A stretch of 64,000 nucleotides of DNA, from assembly GCA_963768025.1 (NCBI GenBank), contig CAVYGM010000011.1, positions 186,001 through 250,000 of the forward strand. The letters run 5' to 3'. Source of the DNA: CAVYGM01 sp963768025. GTDB taxonomy: Bacteria; Bacteroidota; Bacteroidia; Cytophagales; Spirosomataceae. Shown one piece after another: positions 46,031 through 55,545 of this stretch; within the stretch, counting starts at the first letter, position 1, and every line of letters begins with the position of its first letter. The translations under genes and the position numbers were made by a program. The notes beneath the pieces were generated by a model. That model did not search any database, was not told where the DNA came from, and was given only the letters and a program-made list of their open reading frames with translations.

Positions 46031-46106
46031 TAGGAGCGGTAGGCTTTTAACTTTCGGCAATCAGCAAGCATTTGCTTTTTAAGATTTTCTCAAAAAATCG
46101 GTGTAT

Positions 46107-46147
46107 ACAACAGAAAGCCGCAGGAATTTCCTGCGGCTTTCTGTTGT
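46107..46147. terminator. Long perfect inverted repeat acting as bidirectional terminator
   Basis: 20-base arms with a single central T (46107-46126 and 46128-46147) lie between convergent genes ending at 46030 and 46170. The stem core is GCCGCAGGAA. Very long for a terminator. Confidence 0.75.
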
Positions 46148-46169
46148 ATGGACACGTAAATGGGATTCC

Positions 46170-47564
46170 TTACAAAATTCCTTCAAACAAGCCGGGAGCC
46201 ACGCCAAAAAGAATGGTGATGACTGTGGCGGTAATTAGCACAATCTGGTAGAAGGGAGCTACCCGAATCTTAATGGTGTCGCCTTCCTTCATGTAGGCGG
46301 CAATGATTACCTTAAAATAGTAGTAAATACCAACAGCAGACATCAATACCGCTATTACCAGCATCCACACCAATCCCCGCTCAACCGCACTGCTGAATAC
46401 AAAGAATTTGCCCCAGAAGCCAGCCGTCAGCGGGATTCCGGCCAGTGAAAGCATGGAGACCGTTAGAACAAAAGCCAAAAGAGGGTTGTTTTTAGCCAGG
46501 CCATTGAAGGCACCGAATGATTCATTGGGCTTCCCAGTCATGGTTTTTTCTTTCGTAAGGGGAATCAGCACCCCAAATGCACTGATAGTGGCTATTGAAT
46601 AGGCCATCGAATAAAACAGGATGGAGTTTTCGGTTTGCTTGGTCATAGAGGTCAGGGCGATCAGAAGATAGCCTGCGTGTGAGATGCTTGAATACGCTAG
46701 CATACGCTTGAAGCTATCCTGGTAGGCGGCAACAATATTACCCACCAATAGCGTCAGCACCGTAATGACGGCCAGTGTGATCCACCAGAAATCGTAAATT
46801 CCCGAAAACGAGTGGGATAGCAGACGAAAAAGTGCGGCAAATCCGGCGGTTTTTACGATAGTGGACATAAATGCCGTAAAAATAGACGGGGCTCCATCGT
46901 ACACATCGGGGGTCCAGAAATGGAAAGGTACCGCCGATACCTTGAACAGCATACCGATTAGTACCAGCAGCAAGCCCGCATACAGCAGGTAAGAAGGTGT
47001 GCGCAGGTTCAACGACACGAACGACTGAATTTCGGAAAGACTGAATGAACCCGTTGCACCGTACAGCAGGGCTATGCCAAAGAGCAAAATTCCCGTAGCA
47101 AATGCGCCCATTAGAAAGTATTTCAAAGCCGCCTCGTTAGAACGCAAGTTTCGCTTGTCGCTTCCGGTTAGCACGTACATGGAAACCGACAAAATTTCCA
47201 GTCCCAAAAAAAGCATGATGAGGTTTTCAAAGCCGATCATCATGAAAGCGCCGACTAGCGAAAACACCATGATCCCGAAGTACTCCGCCGGTTGGGATTC
47301 GTCGTCGTCCTGGAAGCCGCGCGTCATAGCTACGATCATAAAGGCTGACACCAGCACGATGGCATTGAAGGTAAGCGTGATATTATTGACAGCCAGCATG
47401 TTGTAGAAATATAACACCGGGCCTTCATTCCATTCCACAAAATTTCCCGCCAAGGCAATGGCCAGGAACAACAGGGTTGCGGGCAGGAGAATGCTTTTCG
47501 ATTTAAGGAATCCCAGGAAGAGGATTACAATTCCCAGTACGGATAACAATACAATCGGGTACAT
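46170..47564 (-). CDS. nuoN: NADH-quinone oxidoreductase subunit N
   Basis: A 464-residue antiporter-like subunit of complex I with about 14 helices. Conserved points are FGLEILSVSMYVLTGSDKRNLRSNEAALKYFLMGAFATGILLFG, KVSAVPFHFWTPDVYDGAPS and YSSISHAGYLLIAL, with the lysines and glutamate of the proton path. It is the last gene of a nuoKLMN unit, 21 bases after nuoM. Confidence 0.95.
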   Translation of the reverse strand: MYPIVLLSVLGIVILFLGFLKSKSILLPATLLFLAIALAGNFVEWNEGPVLYFYNMLAVNNITLTFNAIVLVSAFMIVAMTRGFQDDDESQPAEYFGIMVFSLVGAFMMIGFENLIMLFLGLEILSVSMYVLTGSDKRNLRSNEAALKYFLMGAFATGILLFGIALLYGATGSFSLSEIQSFVSLNLRTPSYLLYAGLLLVLIGMLFKVSAVPFHFWTPDVYDGAPSIFTAFMSTIVKTAGFAALFRLLSHSFSGIYDFWWITLAVITVLTLLVGNIVAAYQDSFKRMLAYSSISHAGYLLIALTSMTKQTENSILFYSMAYSIATISAFGVLIPLTKEKTMTGKPNESFGAFNGLAKNNPLLAFVLTVSMLSLAGIPLTAGFWGKFFVFSSAVERGLVWMLVIAVLMSAVGIYYYFKVIIAAYMKEGDTIKIRVAPFYQIVLITATVITILFGVAPGLFEGIL

Positions 47565-47585
47565 ATAGAAAGTAGTAAAGTCAAA

Positions 47586-49034
47586 TTAGCTATTCAGAAA
47601 CCTCAGGATCTCGTTGACACTGGGCTCGGTCATTTTCAGGAACGTACCCGGATAAATACCAATCCAGAATACCATGATTGTCAGTGGAATCAGCACGGTC
47701 CGCTCAATGGGCGTCAGATCCTTGAAGCTAGCCGAGGATTCGGTTGCTTCTCCAAACATGGCTTTCTGAAACATGCGCAGCAGGTACACGGCCCCTAGTA
47801 TGATAGTCAGGCCGGCTACGGCCCCCAGCCAGTTGTTGTACTCAAACACCCCGGCCAGCAACAGAAACTCGCCTACAAATCCACTGGTGAGTGGCAATGC
47901 CACACTACTGAGCAACATTACCATGAAGTACACACTCAGGCGAGGGGTTTTCTGGGTGATACCGCCCAGATGATCCAGGTAGCGGGTATGGGTACGGCTA
48001 TAAATTATTTCGACGATGTAGAACATCCCTACTACATTGATGCCGTGCGCGAGCATCTGCACGAGTGCTCCCTGTAACCCATTCAGAGTAACGGAAAAGA
48101 CCCCGGCGGCCATCAAGCCTACGTGGGCAAAAGAAGAATAAGCAATCAGTCGCTTCATGTCGCGCTGCTGGATCGCAATCACAGATCCGTATACGATTCC
48201 TATTACCGACAACACGATGGCTACCGATCCCCAGTCGGTCAACGCCGCGGGAACTATGGGCAGCAGAAGCCGGATCAAACCATACAAGCCCATTTTGAGC
48301 ATAATGCCTGCCAGCAGCATGGTGGCTGGCGTAGGGGATTCTGTATAGGTATCGGGCTGCCAGGTATGGAAGGGAAATAAGGGCATCTTGATCGCAAATG
48401 CGATAAAAAAGGCCCAAAATACCCATCCCTGGGCCGAAGCAGATAACTTTAAATTATAGAGAGCTGTAATTTCAGAGCTATGCTGACCGGGAGTCTGGAA
48501 ATAGAGGTAGATCAAGGCGACCAACATCAGCAGGCTGCCAAAAATGGTATACACAAAAAACTTAAACGTAACTTTCAGGCGATTTTCTCCCCCCCATACG
48601 GCGGCCAGAAAGTAGACTGGAATCAGGGCTGCCTCGAAGAAAAGGTAGAAAAGAAAAGCATCGGTGGCAGTAAAAACTCCGATCAACGCCGCCTCCATAA
48701 ACAAAATCAGGGAATAAAAAGCCGAAGGATTTTTGTAGCTATGCCCAAAAGCCGACAGGATAATCAGAGGCGAGAGGAAGGCCGTCAAAAGCACCAACAG
48801 CAGGCTGATTCCGTCCATCCCAGCACCAAACGTAACGCCAGCGGAGGCGATCCAGTCGTATTTGAATCCAAACTGCTGCCCTCCGGCCGGGTCAAACTGC
48901 GACCAGGCCACCACGGCGATGGCGAGTTCGGCCAGCGCTCCTACCAGCGCTAGTTGCTTTACATTGCGTCCACCCAGACTCAGAACCAGCAGGCCTGCTA
49001 CAATCGGAACCAGGATTAATAGAATAGTTAACAT
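47586..49034 (-). CDS. nuoM: NADH-quinone oxidoreductase subunit M
   Basis: A 482-residue antiporter-like subunit. Motifs: FFEAALIPVYFLAAVWGGENRLKVTFKFFVYTIFGSLLM, KMPLFPFHTWQPDTYTESPTPATMLLAGIMLKMGLYGLIR and IAYSSFAHVGLMAAGV. It pumps protons in the membrane arm. The gap to nuoL (102 bases) holds an imperfect inverted ATGAGTGAAT repeat. Confidence 0.95.
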   Translation of the reverse strand: MLTILLILVPIVAGLLVLSLGGRNVKQLALVGALAELAIAVVAWSQFDPAGGQQFGFKYDWIASAGVTFGAGMDGISLLLVLLTAFLSPLIILSAFGHSYKNPSAFYSLILFMEAALIGVFTATDAFLFYLFFEAALIPVYFLAAVWGGENRLKVTFKFFVYTIFGSLLMLVALIYLYFQTPGQHSSEITALYNLKLSASAQGWVFWAFFIAFAIKMPLFPFHTWQPDTYTESPTPATMLLAGIMLKMGLYGLIRLLLPIVPAALTDWGSVAIVLSVIGIVYGSVIAIQQRDMKRLIAYSSFAHVGLMAAGVFSVTLNGLQGALVQMLAHGINVVGMFYIVEIIYSRTHTRYLDHLGGITQKTPRLSVYFMVMLLSSVALPLTSGFVGEFLLLAGVFEYNNWLGAVAGLTIILGAVYLLRMFQKAMFGEATESSASFKDLTPIERTVLIPLTIMVFWIGIYPGTFLKMTEPSVNEILRFLNS

Positions 49035-49136
49035 TTAATTGATTTTAAATGAGTGAACTTTGGATGAGTGAATACGTGTCGGCGATCAGGTTTTATCCGT
49101 AGCTGTTCTAGTATCCACTCATTCTAGCTTCCAATA

Positions 49137-51059
49137 TTAGTTGAGCAACAGATTCCAGAATAAAATCACCATGATGCCGACGACCATCGCAAAGATGTAG
49201 TAGCTAATTGAGCCCGTCTGTGTCTGACGGCCTAGGTTCGATAGGCTTTTGACCAACTTGCCCGTTCCTTCCACAAAAATATCAATGAAAAATTCACCGA
49301 AACTGGCTAGAATACTGGACATTGCCTTCGTTGGTTTTACAAATACCGCATCGTACAGCTCGTCGACATAGTACTTGTTGTACACCACTTGTTGCAAACC
49401 AGTACGCGTTTCAGACTCCGGTGCAGGCACTGTATTTCGGCTTATATACATCACATAGGCCACCACGGCGGCAATCAAGGCTACTGCCACAGATACCCCC
49501 ATGAGCAGGTACTCTTCCGAGTGGGTCAGTGCCGTAGCCGCAAAGGCTCCCGGATTGACCTGCCGCGACCCATCAAATAGTGGACTCATGAACTCAGCCA
49601 GCTGATGGGTTCCACCCAGGGCCTCGGGAACTCCGATGAATCCGCCCAAAGCAGAGAAAATGGCTAGGATCACCAGGGGAATGGTCATGGAAGCGGGTGA
49701 TTCGTGCAGGTGATGCGCCTGTTCATGCGTGCCTCGAAAACTTCCAAAGAAGGTCAGGAACAGGAGCCGGAACATATAAAAGGAAGTCATGGCCGAGCCA
49801 AGAACGCCAATTCCCCACAGGAGTTTGTTGTGCTCGAAGGCGTGCGCCAGAATTTCGTCTTTTGAGAAAAAACCGGCAAAAGGAGGCAAGCCCGCTATGG
49901 CCCAGGTAGCTATCAGAAAAGTGATGAATGTAATCGGGAGTTTTTTGCGCAGCCCCCCCATAAACCGGATGTCCTGCTCGTCGGACATGGCGTGAATTAC
50001 GCTGCCGGCACCGAGGAATAGCAGGGCTTTGAAGAAAGCATGCGTAATGACATGGAACATGGAAGCTGAATAGGCCATCACACCCAGTCCTAGAAACATG
50101 TAGCCCAGCTGACTCACGGTGGAGTAGGCCAGGACTTTCTTGATGTCGTTCTGCAAAAGACCGATGGAAGCTGCAAATAAGGCCGTAACTGCGCCAACGA
50201 TAGCCACGATTTCGAGCGACTCGGGAGCGAGCGTGTAGAGCACGTTGGAGCGGATCACCATGTAGATACCTGCCGTTACCATCGTGGCCGCGTGGATCAG
50301 GGCAGATACGGGCGTGGGGCCAGCCATGGCGTCAGGTAGCCAGGTATACAGAGGGATTTGGGCCGACTTGCCCATAGCACCTATAAAAAGCAAAAGGGTA
50401 ATGGTCGACCACCACCGAGTCGCCCACGGGTAGGCCGGTCGCTTGGCGAAACACCTCCGTGTACTCTACTGAACCAAAGGTGTAGAATAATCGTAAAAAT
50501 ACCCAGAAGAAAGCCTAAGTCCCCGATGCGGTTCATGATAAAGGCTTTGCGGGCGGCGTTATTGTAGTTGGTATTCTTGTTCCAAAAGCCAATCAACAGA
50601 TACGAACAAAGCCCCACGCCCTCCCAACCGATGAACATGATCACGTAGTTGGACCCCATCACCAGCAGCAACATAAAGAACAAAAACAGATTCAGGAAGG
50701 AGAAAAACTTACCAAAACCCTCATCGTGTTTCATATATCCGATAGAATATATGTGAATCAGCGAACCGACACCGGTGATGATCATCAGCATGAGCAAGGA
50801 AAGCTGATCTATCTGAAAGGAAAAGGGAATGGTCAATTCACCGACACTGATCCAGTCGAAGAGGGAAACTACCTGGGGCTGGCTTCCCGGAATCTTTAAA
50901 GGCCAGAAGTACCACGACCGAAACGGCAAAACTACCCAAAGCTGCCAGGGAGCCGATCAGCCCGACGGCGCCTTTGGGCACATGACGAAACCCGATTCCA
51001 TTGATCAAAAATCCGATCAGAGGTAATAAAGGAATCAGAACGAGTAAGGTAGGAGACAT
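49137..51059 (-). pseudogene. nuoL: NADH-quinone oxidoreductase subunit L, with three single-base frame breaks
   Basis: The parts in order are the start to about 50880 (MSPTLLVLIPLLPLIGFLIN), about 50880 to 50490 (QVVSLFDWISVGELTIPFSFQ, IHIYSIGYMKHDEGFGKFFSFLN, FIGWEGVGLCSYLLIGFW), about 50490 to 50405 in the third frame (TFGSVEYTEVFRQATGLP), then to 49137 (TLLLFIGAMGKSAQIPLYTWLPDAMAGPTPVSALIHAATMVTAG). Each shift equals one extra base: at a GGGG run 50875-50878, near 50480-50490 and near 50403-50409. Three +1 shifts sum to 3, so the last part returns to the starting frame. The joined protein, about 639 residues, has all NuoL features. An essential subunit is unlikely to be dead, so sequencing insertions are the best reading. 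Confidence 0.9.
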
Positions 51060-51101
51060 AGAGTGTTGTTAATGATGGTATAATTTGTGGGTTAGTGCAG
51101 C

Positions 51102-51440
51102 CTATCCTTTGAGTTTGTTCAGGAAATTGATGTCAATCGTTCGGGTATTTCGATAAATCATAACTATAATTGCCAGACCCACAGCTACTTCTGCCGCTGC
51201 AACAGCCATGATAAAGAACACGAACACCTGTGCCGAAGGATCTGATTTGTAGGATGAGAAGGCGATGAGCAACAGGTTCACCGAATTCAGCATAAGCTCT
51301 ACCGACATAAAAATAACAATGGCATTCCGACGGATTAACACGCCAAGGATGCCAATCACAAACAGGGCGGTGCTAAGAATCAAATAGCTTTTGAGTGGAA
51401 CAAGCTGGATTATTTCCTGTATAGCGGGCGTCTGTATCAT
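51102..51440 (-). CDS. nuoK: NADH-quinone oxidoreductase subunit K
   Basis: A 112-residue three-helix complex I subunit: YLILSTALFVIGILGVLIRRNAIVIFMSVELMLNSVNLLL with the membrane Glu, then VFVFFIMAVAAAEVAVGLAIIVMIYRN with the second Glu. It is the first gene of the nuoKLMN unit, 42 bases before nuoL. nuoA-J are not next to it; the upstream gene is an unrelated exonuclease. Confidence 0.95.
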   Translation of the reverse strand: MIQTPAIQEIIQLVPLKSYLILSTALFVIGILGVLIRRNAIVIFMSVELMLNSVNLLLIAFSSYKSDPSAQVFVFFIMAVAAAEVAVGLAIIVMIYRNTRTIDINFLNKLKG

Positions 51441-51493
51441 CGCAAGAGGGTATTTTTTGTTGAATCAGGAATTGAATTGCTAAAAAATTTGGG

Positions 51494-51523
51494 CAAATTT
51501 AATGATAATTACTGCTTACTCAA
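51494..51523 (-). promoter_or_regulatory. Promoter of nuoKLMN
   Basis: On the minus strand TTG (51521-51523), 19-base spacer, TAAATTTG (51494-51501), a full -7 match, 54 bases before the nuoK ATG. It implies separate transcription from other nuo genes. Confidence 0.65.
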
Positions 51524-51543
51524 GTCCGATAAACAGGATTGTT

Positions 51544-52356
51544 CTACCGCTGGGTAAGGGTCCTCAGTCGGATTTCGGTTAATTTGCGTTTGGTGTCGAG
51601 CGGAAAGTCCCCTTTCATCATCCAATCAAAAAAAGAAGGTTCCTGTTTCAACACGTCCAGGACCCGTTTCCCGTTGTGTTTTCCAAAATTGAAAAGCTCC
51701 TCTCCCAGATCGTTGTAGACCATTCTGCCGGCAAAGTCTACGTTGCGGGTGGCGGTAAGGATATGGAGGGCATCCATGTCATTTAGGATAGGTGCCACGG
51801 TGTTGCCGCTGCTATCATGGACGGTTACACCTTCATAATGTTTTATTTGGGCATTCAGTACTTCGTAAGTGGCCCAGGCGTCGGCTTCGGCACCGTGAGC
51901 CCCAACCAAATCCTTACCACAGTAGAACTTGTAAGCGGCCGACAGGTTGCGGGGTTCCATCATGTGAAATATCCGCTGCGCATCAATCAAGCGACGGTTT
52001 TTTACATCGAAGTCCAGTCCCGCCCTTAAAAACTCCTCCACCAGCATGGGTACATCGAAGCGGTTGCTGTTGAAACCGGCCAAATCGCAGCCTTCCAGAA
52101 AGGTCGCCAGGTTTTTAGCGACTCGTTTGAACGGGGGGCATTCCTTCACATCATCATCATAGATGCCATGAATCAGGCTACTTTCCAACGGAATCGGTAT
52201 TTCGGGATTAATACGCATCGTTCGAATCTCTTCCTCCCCAGCCGGATGGGCTTTTACTACCGATATTTCAACAATCCGATCCCGGCTGATATTGATTCCT
52301 GTAGTTTCGAGGTCAAAAAAAGCCAGCGGTCTTCTCAAGACCAATTGATGTGCCAT
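51544..52356 (-). CDS. DnaQ-like 3'-5' exonuclease
   Basis: A 270-residue DEDDh exonuclease. Exo I is PLAFFDLETTGINISRDRIVEI, exo II FNSNRFDVPMLVEEFL, and exo III GAHGAEADAWATYEVL. The C-terminal NFGKHNGKRVLDVLKQEPSFFDWMMKGDFP resembles the exonuclease X-type tail. It degrades DNA or RNA 3' ends in repair or proofreading. The stop lies 43 bases upstream of the nuoK promoter. Confidence 0.9.
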   Translation of the reverse strand: MAHQLVLRRPLAFFDLETTGINISRDRIVEISVVKAHPAGEEEIRTMRINPEIPIPLESSLIHGIYDDDVKECPPFKRVAKNLATFLEGCDLAGFNSNRFDVPMLVEEFLRAGLDFDVKNRRLIDAQRIFHMMEPRNLSAAYKFYCGKDLVGAHGAEADAWATYEVLNAQIKHYEGVTVHDSSGNTVAPILNDMDALHILTATRNVDFAGRMVYNDLGEELFNFGKHNGKRVLDVLKQEPSFFDWMMKGDFPLDTKRKLTEIRLRTLTQR

Positions 52357-52415
52357 GGTAGATGTATGGTAGGTAGTGGGGGCGAAGTTACGGTTTTAGA
52401 GGTATACAGACCAAA

Positions 52416-52449
52416 AAAGCCGCCGGATTATACAGTTTCCGGCGGCTTT
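52416..52449 (-). terminator. Intrinsic terminator after glpK
   Basis: AAAGCCGCCGGA (52416-52427) pairs with TCCGGCGGCTTT (52438-52449), T run on the minus strand. Confidence 0.8.
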
Positions 52450-52474
52450 ATTCTAATTCATTCTCTTTCCAGTG

Positions 52475-53974
52475 CTATTCTTCCCAGCCAAATGATTTGG
52501 TAATGGCCTTTTGCCAACCCTTATAGAGATCGGCGCGCTGGTCTGCTTCCATCTGTGGCTCCCAGGTTTGGGCCACGGCCCAGTTTTTTCGCAGATCGTC
52601 CAGGTCGGCCCAATAACCCACCGCCAGACCGGCGGCATAGGCAGCTCCGAGGGCGGTGGTTTCGGCTACAGCCGGTGCTACTACCTGAGTTCCCAGCATA
52701 TCAGCCTGAAACTGCATCAGCATCTGATTGGCCACCATGCCTCCATCCACCCGTAGCGAGGCCAACTTAATGCCCGAATCCTGCTCCATGGCGTTCACGA
52801 CGTCCAGTGTCTGATACGCAGTGGATTCGAGTACGGCCCGGGCAATGTGCCCTTTGTTGACGTAGCGGGTGAGACCCGCAATGATACCCCGGGCATCGTT
52901 ACGCCAGTAGGGAGCATACAGGCCCGAAAAAGCCGGTACAAAGTAAGCTCCTCCGTTGTCCTCCACAGTTTGGGCCAGCGCCTCAATATCACTACTCTTC
53001 TGAATCAGACCCAGGTTGTCGCGCACCCACTGCACTAGCGCCCCCGCTATGGCAATACTCCCTTCCAGGGCATACTGCACGGGTTGGTCGCCAAATTTGT
53101 AAGCAATGGTCGTGATCAGGCCTTTTTCGGAAAGACGAAGCTCGTTGCCGGTGTTCATCACCAGAAAACAACCCGTTCCGTAGGTGTTCTTGGCCATTCC
53201 GGCTTCAAAGCAAGCCTGCCCCACCAAGGCGGCGTGCTGATCGCCCAGCGCTCCGGCAATGGGTACTCCGGGTAGTACCTCCGAGCTGACGTGCCCGTAC
53301 ACTTCGCTGCTGCTTTTAATAGCCGGGAGCATGGCCGGAGGAATATCAAACGCCCGCATCATCCCTTCGTCCCATTGTAGGGTATGTAAATCCATGAGCT
53401 GAGTGCGGCTGGCATTGGTTACGTCGGTCACGTGAATGCCTCCTTTGGGTCCTCCGGTCAGGTTCCAGATGGTGAAAGTGTCCATATTGCCAAACAGCGC
53501 CTCCCCTTTCTCGGCGTCGGCCCGCAGTCCTTCCACGTTTTCCAGCAGCCATTTCAGCTTCAAGCCACTGAAATAGGTAGCCAGCGGCAGGCCAGTGGTG
53601 GCGCGGAAGCGGTCAATGCCTCCTTCTTTTTCATAGCTTGCCACCAGCGCCCCCGTACGGGTATCCTGCCATACAAGGGCATTGTGGTAGGCTTTGCCGG
53701 TACGTTTATTCCATACCACCGTAGTTTCGCGCTGATTGGTGATGCCAATAGCCACAATGTCAGCGGCCGTGACCGATGCCTTGATCCGCGCCAGGGCTAT
53801 TACTTCCAGAGTATTTTTCCAGATTTCGTCGGGGTTGTGCTCCACCCAGCCGGGCTTGGGGTAGATCTGTTCGTGTTCTTTCTGGCCCACCGATACGATG
53901 GTACCCTGGCGGTCAAAAAGTATACAACGTGTACTGGTAGTACCCTGGTCAATGGCGGCAACGTATTTGGACAT
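52475..53974 (-). CDS. glpK: Glycerol kinase
   Basis: A 499-residue FGGY kinase. It has AAIDQGTTSTRCILFDRQGTIV (phosphate 1), GITNQRETTVVWNKRTG, GALGDQHAALVGQACF, YALEGSIAIAGALVQWVRDNL and LRVDGGMVANQMLMQFQADML. It makes glycerol-3-phosphate from glycerol and ATP. No glpF or glpD is adjacent. A hairpin terminator follows. Confidence 0.97.
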   Translation of the reverse strand: MSKYVAAIDQGTTSTRCILFDRQGTIVSVGQKEHEQIYPKPGWVEHNPDEIWKNTLEVIALARIKASVTAADIVAIGITNQRETTVVWNKRTGKAYHNALVWQDTRTGALVASYEKEGGIDRFRATTGLPLATYFSGLKLKWLLENVEGLRADAEKGEALFGNMDTFTIWNLTGGPKGGIHVTDVTNASRTQLMDLHTLQWDEGMMRAFDIPPAMLPAIKSSSEVYGHVSSEVLPGVPIAGALGDQHAALVGQACFEAGMAKNTYGTGCFLVMNTGNELRLSEKGLITTIAYKFGDQPVQYALEGSIAIAGALVQWVRDNLGLIQKSSDIEALAQTVEDNGGAYFVPAFSGLYAPYWRNDARGIIAGLTRYVNKGHIARAVLESTAYQTLDVVNAMEQDSGIKLASLRVDGGMVANQMLMQFQADMLGTQVVAPAVAETTALGAAYAAGLAVGYWADLDDLRKNWAVAQTWEPQMEADQRADLYKGWQKAITKSFGWEE

Positions 53975-54064
53975 CTGGAATAGCAGTTTGGTTGGTTTCT
54001 TTGTAAATAAAGTAAGAAATGCGGAAAGTTACCAGACTGGACTTGTGATTCGGAAACCTAATGC

Positions 54065-54099
54065 AAAAAAAGACTCCTTCCCTGTGGTGGGAGGAGCCT
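54065..54099 (-). terminator. Intrinsic terminator after the small LytTR gene
   Basis: CTCCTTCCC and GGGAGGAG pair with one bulged T, and a T run follows on the minus strand, 54 bases past the stop. Confidence 0.55.
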
Positions 54100-54152
54100 T
54101 TGGCCATAGCTTCATCAGCTTGTTAGGTTCTAGATTTTGTCTGCCAGGGTAC

Positions 54153-54509
54153 TTACAAGCTCCGCCGCCGGCTTACCACCCATTTGGAGCCGTCGGTCAG
54201 GAGCACATGGAGATCAGAAAGGGTGTGGATATGCTGTCGGTTAATAGCGTGGCTGCGATGAATGCGGGCAAAGTAGGAGGTGGGGAGCCGACGTAGCACA
54301 TGGCTCAATGTGCGTGAGTAAAGCAAAGTAGGCCGATCCAGAAAATGAATAAGGGTGTAATTTCTTATACTTCGTAACGCCACAATCTGTTCAGCGGGAA
54401 TAAAGTGCTTCCCATCCGGAAAAGGCAACCGGAGCCCCTGCGCAGGCAATGAGCATAGAATAGCCGATGTAGAAAAAGAACGGCTGTGAGGTACAGAATG
54501 AGAATACAT
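54153..54509 (-). CDS. Stand-alone LytTR DNA-binding domain protein
   Basis: About 118 residues from ATG 54509; a longer frame to 54632 adds 41 unconvincing residues. The LytTR domain covers residues 30-115: FIPAEQIVALRSIRNYTLIHFL, LSHVLRRLPTSYFARIHRSHAINRQHI, LHVLLTDGSKWVVSRRR. No receiver domain, so it is not a phosphorylated response regulator. It lies next to a full LytTR response regulator and a LytS-like sensor, so the three may form one system. Confidence 0.7.
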   Translation of the reverse strand: MYSHSVPHSRSFSTSAILCSLPAQGLRLPFPDGKHFIPAEQIVALRSIRNYTLIHFLDRPTLLYSRTLSHVLRRLPTSYFARIHRSHAINRQHIHTLSDLHVLLTDGSKWVVSRRRSL

Positions 54510-54655
54510 GGGCAGGAATGGATTATAGGTCGGACGGGTCGAGTATCTGCTTTCTATAATGAGTGTTAAAGATAATACAGCAGGTCGCCTTTGAGCCCTG
54601 CTCACCGGTAACCCGTCCATTTTTAGAACCATTGGTCTTTTTTAGCGATAACCGG

Positions 54656-55510
54656 TCATCCGTTCAAGCCAAAGAGCTTCCGGAATAGCCCCCGGAGCGA
54701 CTCCGTTGGTCGGGAGTCGGGCAGGGGGTTCTGGAGCATGAACTGCCGGAGGGCCCGCCCTCCTTGCCGGGAGGCGTAGACGTGGCTGGCCGGGTTTTTG
54801 AGAAATACCAACCGTTGCGTGTGATCATACCGGTCAAAGTGATCCATGTTGATCAGCACGCTGTTACTAATGGCAAAGAAGCGGGCATTGTTTTGCAGAA
54901 GGTCTTTGTAGTAGCCAAAGCTACGGCTGGAGACCAGGGGTTGGTCGGTTTCCTTTCGGTAAAACCGGGTTACGCTGCCGTCGGCTTCCAGGTAGGAAAT
55001 GTCCCCCAGGTCTACGAGTTGCAGCGATCCGCCGATCAGGGTCACCGTCAGGCGCTGGCTGGTTTGGGTTTGGTGGCCGATCAGTTCCATAATCAGCTCG
55101 ATCTGGTGGTTGGCTTGCGCGGGAGTCCGGTGTTTCTCGACTTTCTCTACTGCTTTCTGCAAATCACTGGCCGTAAAGGGCTTTTCCAGAAAAGCAATAG
55201 GAGCGTACTCAAAGCCATCCCGGGCGTTGTCAAAATCCCGGAAGCGGGTCATGAATATAATGCGGAGGCCTTGCAGTCGTCCGGCGTCGTTGAGCTGGTT
55301 GAGCAAATCGTAGCAGCGGCCGCCGGTAATCTGGATGTCTGAGATCAGCAGGTCGGGTCGGTTACGGCTGATTTGCGCAAAAGCTTCCTGAATTTCGCCA
55401 CTGCTGCCTACTACCTCTACCTGCGGACATTTCTGGGCCAGAAAGTCCAGTACGTTGTTGAGCTCGGCGGTATTGTCTTCTACGATATAAGTGCGTAAGG
55501 TGGAAGTCAT
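54656..55510 (-). CDS. LytTR family response regulator
   Basis: A 284-residue protein. The receiver (1-125) has TYIVEDN, phospho-Asp in LLISDIQITGG and Lys in FLEKPFTASDL. The LytTR domain (150-255) has DLGDISYLEADGSVTRFYRKE and FFAISNSVLINMDHFDRYD. Phosphorylation by a LytS-type kinase is expected; the neighbour at 55546 is the obvious partner. Gap of 35 bases to the kinase gene, so same operon. Confidence 0.9.
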   Translation of the reverse strand: MTSTLRTYIVEDNTAELNNVLDFLAQKCPQVEVVGSSGEIQEAFAQISRNRPDLLISDIQITGGRCYDLLNQLNDAGRLQGLRIIFMTRFRDFDNARDGFEYAPIAFLEKPFTASDLQKAVEKVEKHRTPAQANHQIELIMELIGHQTQTSQRLTVTLIGGSLQLVDLGDISYLEADGSVTRFYRKETDQPLVSSRSFGYYKDLLQNNARFFAISNSVLINMDHFDRYDHTQRLVFLKNPASHVYASRQGGRALRQFMLQNPLPDSRPTESLRGLFRKLFGLNG

Positions 55511-55545
55511 GGCGTGTGTACGATTTGGGATTTACTTTTTTGAGG

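Noticed and set aside
54764..55342. 192-residue plus-strand frame opposite the LytTR regulator
   Set aside because: Antisense to a clean receiver-LytTR protein, no motifs of its own.
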